Shown: positions 24,419-32,790, counted from the stretch's first letter. The stretch is 64,000 nt of DNA from Actinomadura latina NBRC 106108 (GCF_001552195.1 NZ_BCQS01000004.1:29311-93310), one strand, 5' to 3'. Notes: generated by a model from the letters alone, not told the origin. Made by a program: numbers and translations.

Positions 24419-25361
24419 GCCGAGCGAGTGGCAGGCCCGCATCGAGGGCGAGTGGCACGGGCGCCCGTCGCTGTTCGACGCGACCGGCACCTGGCAGGGG
24501 TTCGAGGACATCCGCCGGTCGTCGGTCTTCGAGGACGGCGCCACCACCTACTACATGGACGGCGGCCTGGAGGGCGGCGGCCCCCTCGCCGGGCGGTTCC
24601 GGCTCGGCGCGCCGTTCGCGTTCGGGGTCGTCGACTCCGACAGCGACCGCGTCTACACCGGGCCCGACTTCCACGGAACCGGGCAGCCGTACGGCGGGTT
24701 CGTCGACGCGCACTACTACGGGCCCGGCTGGCAGGTGGACCTCAACACCTGGAACCACGTCCTGCCCGACGGCGAGACACAGGTGTACTCGTCCACCCTC
24801 TACCAGGGCTGGGCGCTCGTCGGCTGCTTCAACGGCGTCTACAAGCGCAGCACCGACTACGACACCAGCGCCGCGACGCGGGAGACGATCGACCGGTTCC
24901 TGGCCGACGAGACGCGGCACGGCCCGGTCCCCTACATCCTGCCGACCAAGCAGCGCGGCGCCTACGGCGGGACGTGCGAGCTGTGGGGCGCCGACCAGAA
25001 GCCGGCCGGCGAGGTCGCCGTGTCGATCGAGCTGGAGCCCGTCGACCTGCTGCGCACCCGCCGGCACGTCACGTGGACCGGCGCCCTCCAGCGGACCTAC
25101 ACGGTGGAGGCCAGGCGGGACGGGTTCCGCTCCTTCTTCGAAGGTCCCGGCGCCTGGGGCAACTCGCAGGCGTTCGGGCGGGCCGACTACCCGGTCGTCC
25201 ACTTCGGCGACGTGTGGAAGCTGAAGGGCCGCGAGTTCATGATCGACGCCAGGCCCGGGATGTCGGCCGGGGAGACACTCGCCGTCGTGTACGAGCTGTT
25301 CAAGGGCAACGTCCTGCACAGCGTCCTGCACGGCGTGCTGAGCTGGGAGGCCGCATCGTGA
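24411..25361 (+). CDS. Possible lipocalin-fold (DUF3598-like) protein
   Basis: 316 residues, overlapping the previous gene by eight bases. It begins with a segment rich in the pattern W-HG-x-S-x-x-D-x-x-G-T-W-Q-x-F (GEWHGRPSLFDATGTW then QGFEDIRRSSVF). This resembles DUF3598 and related calycin proteins, one group of which includes bilin-binding and bilin-attaching relatives. Much of the rest is beta-rich with many Tyr/Trp/Gly (DAHYYGPGWQVDLNTW, STLYQGWALVGCFNG). No signal peptide. Co-translation with bilin-reductase-fold genes makes ligand binding of a linear tetrapyrrole attractive, but the fold call itself is tentative. Confidence 0.45.
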   Translation: MAEPSEWQARIEGEWHGRPSLFDATGTWQGFEDIRRSSVFEDGATTYYMDGGLEGGGPLAGRFRLGAPFAFGVVDSDSDRVYTGPDFHGTGQPYGGFVDAHYYGPGWQVDLNTWNHVLPDGETQVYSSTLYQGWALVGCFNGVYKRSTDYDTSAATRETIDRFLADETRHGPVPYILPTKQRGAYGGTCELWGADQKPAGEVAVSIELEPVDLLRTRRHVTWTGALQRTYTVEARRDGFRSFFEGPGAWGNSQAFGRADYPVVHFGDVWKLKGREFMIDARPGMSAGETLAVVYELFKGNVLHSVLHGVLSWEAAS

Positions 25362-26134
25362 CCGCCGTCGTCGTCACCGGCGGGACGCGCGGGATCGGGC
25401 TCGGGCTCGCGAAGGAGTTCCTCGCCCGGGACGCCCGCGTCGCGATCTGCGGCCGGTCCCGGGAGTCGGTCGGCAAGGCGCTCGCCGAACTGGGCGACGG
25501 CGCGGTCGGGACCGTCTGCGACATGGCCGACCGCGACCAGGTGCAGGCGCTGTGGGACACGGCGGCCGGCGCGTTCGGGCGGATCGACCACTGGATCAAC
25601 AACGCGGGCGTCTCCACCGCCCGCCGCCCGCTCACCGAACTGCCGCCCGAGCAGCTCGACACGGTCGTGGCGGCCAATCTGCTCGGCGTCATGCACGGCA
25701 GCGCCGTCGCGGTGCGCGGCATGACCGGGCAGGGCGGCGGCACCGTGTGGAACATGGCCGGGCTCGGCAGTGACGGCCGCACCGTCCCCGGGCTGATCGC
25801 CTACGGGGCGACCAAGCGCGGCGCCGACTACCTCACGACCGGCCTGGCCAAGGAGGTCGAGGGCGGCCCGGTGAAGGTGGCGCACCTGTCCCCCGGCATG
25901 GTCGTCACGGACCTCCTCGTCCGGGACTACTCCCCCGAGGAGCTGGCCAAGGCGAAGAAGGTCTTCAACATCCTGGCCGACCGGGTGGAGACGGTGACGC
26001 CCTGGCTGGCCGACCGGGTCCTGGCCGGGACGAAGAACGGCGGCACGGTCGCCTGGCTCACCACACCCAAGATCATGGGACGGTTCCTGCTCGGCGCCGT
26101 CCGCAAGCGCGACCTGTTCGGCGACGCGCCGTGA
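25358..26134 (+). CDS. NYC1/NOL-like short-chain dehydrogenase (chlorophyll b reductase type)
   Basis: 258 residues, GTGA overlap. Cofactor motif VVTGGTRGIGLGLAKEFL (TGxxxGxG at 7-14), NNAG at 81-84, catalytic S138, Y149 and K153. Beyond the general SDR core it follows plant NOL closely (from memory): HWINNAG, NMAGLGSDGRTVPG next to the active Tyr, SPGMVVTDLL, KVFNILADRVETV and a C-terminal WLTTPKIMGRFLLGAV (plant YLTPPRILLALV). These late blocks are not shared by ordinary SDRs. Chlorophyll b reductase reduces the 7-formyl group of chlorophyll b, the step that channels it into the degradation route. Activity is inferred. Confidence 0.7.
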   Translation: MTAVVVTGGTRGIGLGLAKEFLARDARVAICGRSRESVGKALAELGDGAVGTVCDMADRDQVQALWDTAAGAFGRIDHWINNAGVSTARRPLTELPPEQLDTVVAANLLGVMHGSAVAVRGMTGQGGGTVWNMAGLGSDGRTVPGLIAYGATKRGADYLTTGLAKEVEGGPVKVAHLSPGMVVTDLLVRDYSPEELAKAKKVFNILADRVETVTPWLADRVLAGTKNGGTVAWLTTPKIMGRFLLGAVRKRDLFGDAP

Positions 26135-26751
26135 CCGAGTACCCGATCGCGCTGGCCGCCGAGGACTTCGTCCCGGTGGCGCTGACCGCGGCCGGGGTGG
26201 CCATGCTGCGGCACAAGCACCCCCTGGTCCCCGTCGCCGCCGCGCTCGTCGTGGCGGGCGGGTTCGCCAAGGCGACCTGGAAGCTGGTCGTCGCCCTCGG
26301 CGGGCCGGACCTGCGCTGGCTGCACGAGGCGCTGTTCCCGCTGCTGGCGATCGGCTTCACGCTGCTGGTGTTCGCGCTGGCGCGGGAGCTGCGCCGTTCG
26401 GGCCACCCGGCCATGCTCGCCGTCCCGCTCGCCTCGGCGCTGGCGGGCTCGGCCGTCCTGCGCGACACCTGGCCCGCGATGGTGTGGACGATCATCGCGG
26501 TGACCGGCGCGGGCGCTCTGCTGCTGCGGTCGGCCGCGCGGGCGGGCGACCGGCTCGGCGCCTCGCTCTTCGGGCTCTGGCTCGCCGGGCAGTACCTGCT
26601 CGGCCCGATGGCGGCGCGAGCCGAGCAGTCCATCGCCCTGCAGTGGGTGGAGCAGTCCTGCAACACGGTCGCGCAGGCGGCGTTCGCGTTCGCCGCCTGG
26701 CGGCTCACCACGGCGACCCGTGCACGGACCATGGAAAGGACGGCGGCGTGA
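26131..26751 (+). CDS. Small multipass membrane protein
   Basis: 206 residues, GTG start in a GTGA overlap. About six or seven hydrophobic helices with short loops (VPVALTAAGVAML, VPVAAALVVAGGF, LFPLLAIGFTLLVFAL and others). No domain recognised. Being the only membrane protein of the ten-gene operon it may move a hydrophobic intermediate or anchor the enzymes. Not similar by eye to the membrane protein at 9548. Confidence 0.7.
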   Translation: MTEYPIALAAEDFVPVALTAAGVAMLRHKHPLVPVAAALVVAGGFAKATWKLVVALGGPDLRWLHEALFPLLAIGFTLLVFALARELRRSGHPAMLAVPLASALAGSAVLRDTWPAMVWTIIAVTGAGALLLRSAARAGDRLGASLFGLWLAGQYLLGPMAARAEQSIALQWVEQSCNTVAQAAFAFAAWRLTTATRARTMERTAA

Positions 26752-27491
26752 CGGACGCACTCGGCTGGCGGCGCAAGTTCGGCGTGATCGCGCCCTCCAC
26801 CAACACCATCGTCGAACCCGACTTCTACCGGATGGGCGTCCCCGGCGTGACGTCCCACTTCTCCCGCATCCACATCCGCGACCAGAACATGGCCGGCGAC
26901 GCGGGCATGGAGCGGCTCCTGGAGCAGATCCGCGACGAGATCGGCGCGGCCTGCGAGCGGGTGCTGACCTGCGAGCCCGACTACATGGTGATGGGCATGT
27001 CCGCCGAGACGTTCTGGGGCGGCGTGGAGGGCAACAAGCAGTTCGTCAAGCAGATCAACGACATCACCGGCCTGCGGGTGGCGACCGGCGCCGAGGCGTG
27101 CGAGCGCGCGCTGACGCTGTTCGGGGCGCGGCGGATCGGCGTCGTCACCCCGTACCAGCCGGTGGGCGACGCGAACGTCCGGCGGTTCTTCACCGAGATC
27201 GGCTTCGAGGTCGACAAGATCATCGGGCTGAGGTGCCCGACCGCCGTGTCGATCGCGCACGTCACCCGGGCGGAGCTGCGCGAGGCGCTGCACGAGCTCG
27301 CCGCCGGGGAGGTCGACGCGCTGGTCCAGTGCGGCACCAACCTGTCGATGGTCGCGACGGCCGACGAGGCCGAACGCAGCCTCGGCCTGCCCGTCATCGC
27401 GATCAACGCGGCCACCTGGTGGATGGCCCTGCGCGACAACGGCATCGGCGACAAGGTCCACGGCGCCGGCACCCTCCTGCGCGAGCACTGA
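26748..27491 (+). CDS. Asp/Glu racemase superfamily protein (maleate isomerase/arylmalonate decarboxylase-like)
   Basis: 247 residues, GTGA overlap. FGVIAPSTNTIVEPDFYRMG is the N-terminal signature of the maleate isomerase and arylmalonate decarboxylase branch. The C-terminal active cysteine is C195 in VQCGTNLS. The N-terminal half-site reads MGMSAETFWGG with no cysteine, so only one of the two Cys of racemases and maleate isomerases remains, as in arylmalonate decarboxylase. A decarboxylase of a malonate-type or beta-keto acid is therefore possible. Chlorophyll's ring E becomes such an acid when its methyl ester is removed, and the next gene is a hydrolase. The link is speculative. Confidence 0.75.
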   Translation: MTDALGWRRKFGVIAPSTNTIVEPDFYRMGVPGVTSHFSRIHIRDQNMAGDAGMERLLEQIRDEIGAACERVLTCEPDYMVMGMSAETFWGGVEGNKQFVKQINDITGLRVATGAEACERALTLFGARRIGVVTPYQPVGDANVRRFFTEIGFEVDKIIGLRCPTAVSIAHVTRAELREALHELAAGEVDALVQCGTNLSMVATADEAERSLGLPVIAINAATWWMALRDNGIGDKVHGAGTLLREH

Positions 27492-27504
27492 CGGGAGGCG
27501 GCCG

Positions 27505-28302
27505 GTGAGGACCGAGGGCGGGTACGCCGACACGGAATGGGGCCAGGTCCACTACCGGGTCAACGGGCGCTCCGGGCCGTGGATCGGGCTGTTCCACGAG
27601 TCCCCGCTGTCGTCGCGGGTGTTCGAGGAGGTCCTGCCCGTGCTCGGCCGGCACGCCCGCGCCGTCGCGTTCGACACCCCCGGCTACGGCGCGTCCGACG
27701 CTCCTCCCGGGCCCGGGTTCGAGATCCCCGACTACGGACGCGTGCTCGCGCGGGCGGCGGCCGGCATCGGGATGGAGCGCCCCGTGCTCGGCGGCGTCCA
27801 CAGCGGCGCCTCCCTGGCGCTCGCCGCCTCCGCGCACCTGCCCGTCGCGGGGCTGGTGCTGAGCGGCGTCCCGCTCTTCACCGCGGACGAGCGGGCCGCG
27901 TTCATCGCCGGCTGGACGCCCGAGGCGCCGCTGGACGACCGGGGGTCGCAGTTCGGCTGGGCCGTCGACCGCTACCTGCGCGGCTGGGGGCCCGGCGTCC
28001 CCCCGGAGCTGCTCCACCTGGCCGTGGTCGAGATGATGCGCGTCGCCGGCCGCTACGACTGGGGGTATCAGGCGGCGTTCCGGTACGACCCGGCGGACGC
28101 GCTCGCGGCGGCCGACGCGCCCGTCCTCCTGCTGAACACCGAGTCCGACGTCCTCTCCGCCAAGGACCCGGTGGCCATGGGGCTCGCCCGCGACGCCCGC
28201 CGCGTCGTCCTGCCCGGCCTGCCGGGGCAGCCGCACCTGCGGGCTCCCGGCGACTTCGCCGCCGCGCTGCTCGATTTCGCCCGCGAGACGACCGGCTCCT
28301 GA
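27505..28302 (+). CDS. Alpha/beta hydrolase, last gene of the operon
   Basis: 265 residues; GTG at 27505 with GGGAGG 7-12 bases upstream. LFHESPLSSRVFEEVLPVL is the oxyanion region, S100 in GGVHSGASLAL the likely nucleophile, D in NTESDVLSAKDP and H in GQPHLRAPGDF the rest of the triad. It is a general esterase/hydrolase of the epoxide hydrolase-like group, 13 bases after the racemase-like gene. In plants a methylesterase (MES16) of the same fold removes the ring E methyl ester of chlorophyll catabolites. Other small esters are equally possible. Confidence 0.8.
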   Translation: MRTEGGYADTEWGQVHYRVNGRSGPWIGLFHESPLSSRVFEEVLPVLGRHARAVAFDTPGYGASDAPPGPGFEIPDYGRVLARAAAGIGMERPVLGGVHSGASLALAASAHLPVAGLVLSGVPLFTADERAAFIAGWTPEAPLDDRGSQFGWAVDRYLRGWGPGVPPELLHLAVVEMMRVAGRYDWGYQAAFRYDPADALAAADAPVLLLNTESDVLSAKDPVAMGLARDARRVVLPGLPGQPHLRAPGDFAAALLDFARETTGS

Positions 28303-28317
28303 CTCGCCGCGGCCGGG

Positions 28318-29457
28318 CTAGGCACCACTCGCGGGCGGTGGCGCAGGCGGGGATTCGGGCGGAGACCGGGACTCGGGCGGGGACTCGGGCACGGACGGGG
28401 ACTCGGGCACGGACGGGGACTCGGCGGCGAGCACGGACGCGACCCGGTACACGACCGCGACGACCGGCACGGCGATGACGGCGCCCGCGACGCCCGCCAG
28501 CAGCGTCCCGGCCGTGACCGAGACGACGACCACGACCGGGTGCAGGTTCAGCGTCCGGCCCATGATCAGCGGTTGCAGGAGGTGGCTCTCGGCCTGCTGG
28601 ACGGCGATCACCGCGCCGAGCACGAGCAGCGCGTCGGTGAGCCCGCCGCTGACGAACGCGATGAGCACGGCGGCGGCGCCCGCGACGATCGCCCCGGCGA
28701 ACGGGATGAACGCGGCGATGAACGTCAGCAGGGTCAGCGGCAGCGCGAACGGCACTCCGATCAGCACGAGCGCCAAGCCGATGCCGAGCGCGTCCACCAG
28801 CGCGATCAGCACGATGCCGTGCACGTAGGAGACGAGCGCCTGCCATCCCGCCCGGCCCGCCGCGTCGATCTTCGGGCGGCGGTGCGCGGGCGCCAGGCGC
28901 GTGATCCAGCCCCACATGTCCAGGCCGTCCTTCAGCATGAAGAACAGCAGGAACAGGGAGATGAGCGCGGCGGCGGCCACCTCGGCGGCGACGCTCGCGC
29001 TCGTCATCGGGTCGGGTGAGGCCCGGCGTGCGGCCCTGATCGTGCCGTCGACGATGTTGTCGAGCTGCCGCTCGCTGAGCGGCAGGGGGCCGTTGACGAG
29101 CTGGTCGCGGGCCCGGTCCAGCCCGCTGGTCAGGCCGCTGCTCATCTCCCGCCACTGCCCGGCGACCTGGTCGCCGACCAGGGTGAGCGACCCGGCGATC
29201 ACGAGGAGCAGGGTCAGCAGCCCGGACAGCGCGGCCGCCCAGGCGGGCGCCCGCAGCCGCCGCACCTGGCGGGCCACCGGCGCCACCAGCGCGGTCAGCA
29301 GCAGCGCGGCGATGATCGACATCGTCAGCGCCATGACCTTGACCAGGACGTAGACCACCAGCCAGACGGCCGCCGCGACGAGGAGCAGGCACGCCGCCAC
29401 CGCCGCGGCGTCGCGCAGCGCGGACGGAACGGACTGCATTCCCCTGCCGCTGGTCAT
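28318..29457 (-). CDS. AI-2E family transporter (PF01594 type)
   Basis: 379 residues with about seven or eight membrane helices and the family hallmarks LLFFMLKDGLDMW, IGVPFALPLTLLTFIAAFIPF and a late LLQPLIMGRTLNLHP. Family members are exporters or ion-coupled transporters of varied substrates. The C-terminus is a disordered Ser/Pro/Glu repeat (SVPESP units, residues about 345-379). The ATG at 29457 is preferred to the TTG 33 bases upstream. It converges with the tetrapyrrole-type operon 15 bases away and carries no regulon operator. Confidence 0.88.
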   Translation of the reverse strand: MTSGRGMQSVPSALRDAAAVAACLLLVAAAVWLVVYVLVKVMALTMSIIAALLLTALVAPVARQVRRLRAPAWAAALSGLLTLLLVIAGSLTLVGDQVAGQWREMSSGLTSGLDRARDQLVNGPLPLSERQLDNIVDGTIRAARRASPDPMTSASVAAEVAAAALISLFLLFFMLKDGLDMWGWITRLAPAHRRPKIDAAGRAGWQALVSYVHGIVLIALVDALGIGLALVLIGVPFALPLTLLTFIAAFIPFAGAIVAGAAAVLIAFVSGGLTDALLVLGAVIAVQQAESHLLQPLIMGRTLNLHPVVVVVSVTAGTLLAGVAGAVIAVPVVAVVYRVASVLAAESPSVPESPSVPESPPESRSPPESPPAPPPASGA

Positions 29458-29521
29458 CGCGCGCCTCGTACCCGGTCGTCCGCACGGCAATCCCCCCGCG
29501 GGGTTCGGTAGCGTCGGGCGG

Positions 29522-30373
29522 ATGCGGGTTCATGTGGGGTGCGCGATGTGGGCGCACGCGCGATGGCAGGGACGGTTCCTGCCCCCGGCGCTGCCCCCGG
29601 GCGAGCGGCTGCGCGCCTACGCGAGCTGGTGCGACGCGGTGGAGGGCAACACGACCTTCTACGCGACACCCGCGCGGAGCGCGGTGGAGTCGTGGGCGGA
29701 GCAGACCGAGCCGGGCTTCCGGTTCGTGGTGAAGCTGCCGAAGACGATCACGCACGAGCGGCGGCTCGCGGGGTTCGAGGAGGACCTCCGGTCGTTCCTG
29801 TGGGCGATGGAGCCGCTGGAGTCGCGGACGCACGCCCTCTGGGTGCAGCTGCCGGGCTCGTTCGGTCCCGGCGGCCTGGGGACGCTGGCCGGGTTCCTGC
29901 GCGGGCTCCCCACCGCGCACCGGTACGCCGTCGAGGTGCGCCATCGGGCGTTCTTCGAGGACGCGCGGTCCGCGCGCGACCTGGAGCGGGTGCTCGGGCA
30001 GGCCGGGGCCGAGTGGGTTCCGTTCGACACCACCGCCTTCTTCGCGAGCCCGCCGACCAGCGACGCCGAACGGGACGCGTGGACGAAGAAGCCGCGCGTG
30101 CCGCGCCGCTCCGCCGCGCTGACCGAGCGCCCGATCGTCCGCTACCTCGGACGGGACGACACCGACCGCACCGTGGAGGGCTGGCGGTTCTGGGTGGAGA
30201 AGGCCGTGGAATGGGTCCGCGAGGGACGCTCCCCGACCGTGTTCGTCCACACGCCGGACAACGCGGACGCGCTCCCCCTGGCCCGCCGCTTCCACGACGA
30301 GGTCCGGGCGCGGGCACCGGAGGTCGAGCCGCTGCCGGAGCCGGCGCCGGCGGAGCCGCCCACCCTGTTCTAG
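29522..30373 (+). CDS. DUF72 family protein
   Basis: 283 residues of the YecE/DUF72 family. It opens VHVGCAMWAHARWQGRFLPP and contains YASWCDAVEGNTTFYATP, GFRFVVKLPKTITHERRL, AVEVRHRAFF and VFVHTPDNADA, all standard blocks of this TIM-barrel family of unknown activity. The stop overlaps the convergent GntR stop. Confidence 0.9.
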   Translation: MRVHVGCAMWAHARWQGRFLPPALPPGERLRAYASWCDAVEGNTTFYATPARSAVESWAEQTEPGFRFVVKLPKTITHERRLAGFEEDLRSFLWAMEPLESRTHALWVQLPGSFGPGGLGTLAGFLRGLPTAHRYAVEVRHRAFFEDARSARDLERVLGQAGAEWVPFDTTAFFASPPTSDAERDAWTKKPRVPRRSAALTERPIVRYLGRDDTDRTVEGWRFWVEKAVEWVREGRSPTVFVHTPDNADALPLARRFHDEVRARAPEVEPLPEPAPAEPPTLF

Positions 30374-31113
30374 GTCTCCTCGTTGTTCTGGGTCTCCTCG
30401 TTCCAGGTCTCGTCGCCGGCGTCCAGCATCGCCCGGGTGGCCTCGTCGACGATGTCGCGCATGGCGCGTTCGGCGGCGTCCGCGTCCCCCGCCTGGACGG
30501 CCTGCGCGACCTCCGCGTGCCAGCGGATCGCGGCCGGCTCCGGATGGGCGGGCATCAGGTGGTGGTGGGTGCGGCCGGCGAGGACGGCGGCGACCACGCC
30601 GCTGAGCCCGGCCATCATCTCGTTGCCGGACGCCTCCAGCAGCGTCCGGTGGAACACGATGTCCGCGACGAGGTAGGCCTCCAGGTCGCCGGACCGGCCG
30701 TGCACCGCCATGTCCATGACGGCGCCGGTCAGCGTGCCGCAATGCGCGGGCGTGGCGCGGCGGGCGGCGAGCGCGGCGGCGACCGGCTCCAGCCCGCGGC
30801 GCAGCTCGCCGAGGGAGCGCAACTGCTCGTCGCGGCCCGCGCCGTCCAGCCGCCAGCCGATGATCTGCGGGTGGAAGAGGTTCCACCGCGCCCGCTCGGC
30901 GACCGTGATGCCGACCCGGCGGCGGCTGGTGACCATGCCCATCGACTCCAGGACGCGGATCGCCTCCCGCACCACCGACCGGGAGACCCCGAACCGGGCC
31001 TCCAGCTGCTCGATCCGCAGCACCTCGCCGGCGTCGAGCTCGCCGGACGTGATCAGCGTGCCGAGCCGGTCGAGGACGCTGCCGTGCAGCCCGGCCTGCG
31101 GGTTGTCCACCAT
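30370..31113 (-). CDS. GntR/FadR-family regulator, probably of gluconate uptake
   Basis: 247 residues. The winged helix at about 10-75 reads LEARFGVSRSVVREAIRVLESMG. The FCD effector domain follows with acidic and His residues suited to a metal-bound carboxylate ligand (VFHRTLLEASGN, IRWHAEVAQAVQAGDADAAERAM). Divergent from the gluconate permease gene across a 135-base region with a 13-base palindrome, the common arrangement for local control. The C-terminus ends in a Glu/Asn/Thr run. Confidence 0.88.
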   Translation of the reverse strand: MVDNPQAGLHGSVLDRLGTLITSGELDAGEVLRIEQLEARFGVSRSVVREAIRVLESMGMVTSRRRVGITVAERARWNLFHPQIIGWRLDGAGRDEQLRSLGELRRGLEPVAAALAARRATPAHCGTLTGAVMDMAVHGRSGDLEAYLVADIVFHRTLLEASGNEMMAGLSGVVAAVLAGRTHHHLMPAHPEPAAIRWHAEVAQAVQAGDADAAERAMRDIVDEATRAMLDAGDETWNEETQNNEET

Positions 31114-31158
31114 GGCCCAATCATCACACGAAGCGCGATAGACCCTGCATAAAGGTCT

Positions 31159-31171
31159 GATTTGTCAAATC
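31159..31171. promoter_or_regulatory. GATTTG-T-CAAATC palindrome, likely GntR operator
   Basis: A 13-base perfect dyad in the unusually AT-rich stretch between the divergent regulator and permease genes, 46 bases from the regulator start and 78 from the permease start. It differs completely from the GTTTC-N7-GAAAC element. Confidence 0.55.
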
Positions 31172-31248
31172 TTTCCCTTGTAAAGAGCAGGTCAATACGG
31201 TCACACTCGGGCAGACATCATCTTCGCCTCGCTCCCGGAGGATGACGA

Positions 31249-32631
31249 ATGCACCCGATCCTGCTGGCGGCGGCGCCGGCGGCCTCGAGCGGGCGGCTCG
31301 TGCCGGCGGCGCTCGCCGGAATCGCGCTGATCGTCGTGCTCATCACCTACTTCAAGGTCCACCCCTTCCTGAGCCTCACCCTCGGCGCCCTGCTGGTCGG
31401 CGGCATCGCCGGGCTCCCCATGGCCGACACCATCGACGCGTTCGGCAAGGGCTTCGGCGACACCGCGGCAGGCGTCGGCGCGCTCATCGCGCTCGGCGCG
31501 ATGTTCGGCAAGCTGCTGGCCGACTCCGGCGGCGCCGACCAGATCGTCGACACCATCGTCGGACGGTCCGGGCGCGCGTTCCTGCCGTGGGCGATGGCCC
31601 TCGTCGGCGCGGTGATCGGGCTGCCGATGTTCTTCGAGATCGGCCTCGTCCTGCTGATGCCGGTCATCTTCCTGGTGGCGCGCCGCTCGGGCCTGTCGCT
31701 CATCGCGGTCGGCATCCCGACGCTGGCCGGGCTGTCCGCGATGCACGGGCTCGTCCCGCCGCACCCCGGGCCGCTCGTCGCCATCGACGCGCTCAAGGCC
31801 GACCTCGGCCTCACCCTCGGCCTCGGCGTGCTGGTCGCGATCCCGACGGTCGCCCTGTCCGGCCCGGTGTTCGCCCGGTACGCGTCCCGCTGGGTGGACG
31901 TCATGCCGCCGCACCTCTACGTCGACGAGTCCGAGGACGGGAAGGCTCCGGAGGAGGGCCGGAAACGCCCGTCGTTCCCCGTCACCCTCGCCACCGTCCT
32001 CCTGCCCGTCGTGCTGATGCTGGGCAAGGCCGTCGCCGACATCGCGCTGGACGAGGACGGCGCGGTCCGCACGATCCTCGACAACCTCGGCACCCCGCTG
32101 ATCGCGCTGCTCATCGCGGTCGTCGCCGGGATGTTCACCCTCGGCCTCGGCGCGGGCATGGACCGGCGGTCGGTCTCCGCGACGCTGACCGAGTCGCTGC
32201 CGCCCATCGCCGGGATCCTGCTGATCGTGGCGGCCGGCGGCGGCTTCAAGCAGACGCTGATCGCGACGGGGATCGGCGAGCTGGTCGCCGACTGGGTCAA
32301 GGACAGCGGGTTCTCGGTGCTGTTCCTGGCGTGGCTGGTCGCCGTCCTGATCCGGCTGGCCACCGGCTCGGCGACCGTCGCCACCGTCACCGCCGCCGGG
32401 ATCCTCGCGCCGCTGGCCGGCGCGCTCGACACCGGCGAGACCTCGCTGCTCGTGCTGGCGATCGGCGCCGGCTCGCTGTTCTTCTCGCACGTCAACGACG
32501 CGGGCTTCTGGCTGGTGAAGGAGTACTTCGGGCTCGGCGTCGGGCAGACGATCAAGACCTGGTCGCTGATGGAGACCATCGTCTCGGTGTGCGGCCTGGT
32601 CTTCGTCCTGCTGCTGAACCTCGTCATTTAG
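31249..32631 (+). CDS. gntP: Gluconate:H+ symporter family permease
   Basis: 460 residues, about twelve to fourteen membrane helices, preceded by GGAGGATG. Family blocks include the start up to FKVHPFLSLTLGALLVGGIAG, IGLPMFFEIGLVLLMPV, GLVPPHPGPLVAI and LFFSHVNDAGFWLVKEYFG. GntP proteins import gluconate or similar sugar acids. No gluconate kinase gene is adjacent. A cytoplasmic loop with charged residues (DESEDGKAPEEGRKR) sits in the middle. Confidence 0.92.
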   Translation: MHPILLAAAPAASSGRLVPAALAGIALIVVLITYFKVHPFLSLTLGALLVGGIAGLPMADTIDAFGKGFGDTAAGVGALIALGAMFGKLLADSGGADQIVDTIVGRSGRAFLPWAMALVGAVIGLPMFFEIGLVLLMPVIFLVARRSGLSLIAVGIPTLAGLSAMHGLVPPHPGPLVAIDALKADLGLTLGLGVLVAIPTVALSGPVFARYASRWVDVMPPHLYVDESEDGKAPEEGRKRPSFPVTLATVLLPVVLMLGKAVADIALDEDGAVRTILDNLGTPLIALLIAVVAGMFTLGLGAGMDRRSVSATLTESLPPIAGILLIVAAGGGFKQTLIATGIGELVADWVKDSGFSVLFLAWLVAVLIRLATGSATVATVTAAGILAPLAGALDTGETSLLVLAIGAGSLFFSHVNDAGFWLVKEYFGLGVGQTIKTWSLMETIVSVCGLVFVLLLNLVI

Positions 32632-32790
32632 CGGACGGGGCCGGACGGCGGCGGAGGCCGGCACGCGGGGCCCGGGGCCGGGACGTTCGGCCCTGGGCCT
32701 CCGCCGCGCACCGGGCGATCATGGAGGGCAGGGGTCAGGAAGACCCGCTCGGGTAGGTGAACGGCGTCCTCGCCGGAAGGAGAAGAGGCC

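Noticed and set aside
24411..25361. STAY-GREEN (Mg-dechelatase) identity
   Set aside because: No resemblance to the SGR core could be seen, so the Mg-removal step is unassigned in this window.
15345..27491. Nicotinate-type pathway (FAD hydroxylase, maleate isomerase-like protein, hydrolases)
   Set aside because: No dihydroxypyridine dioxygenase, and the racemase-like protein lacks one cysteine. The RCCR-, PAO- and NOL-like genes are not explained by it. Kept only as an alternative for downstream chemistry.
28318..28480. Tandem repeat element at the AI-2E family gene end
   Set aside because: It is a short in-frame Ser/Pro/Glu coding repeat at the C-terminus, not a separate element.
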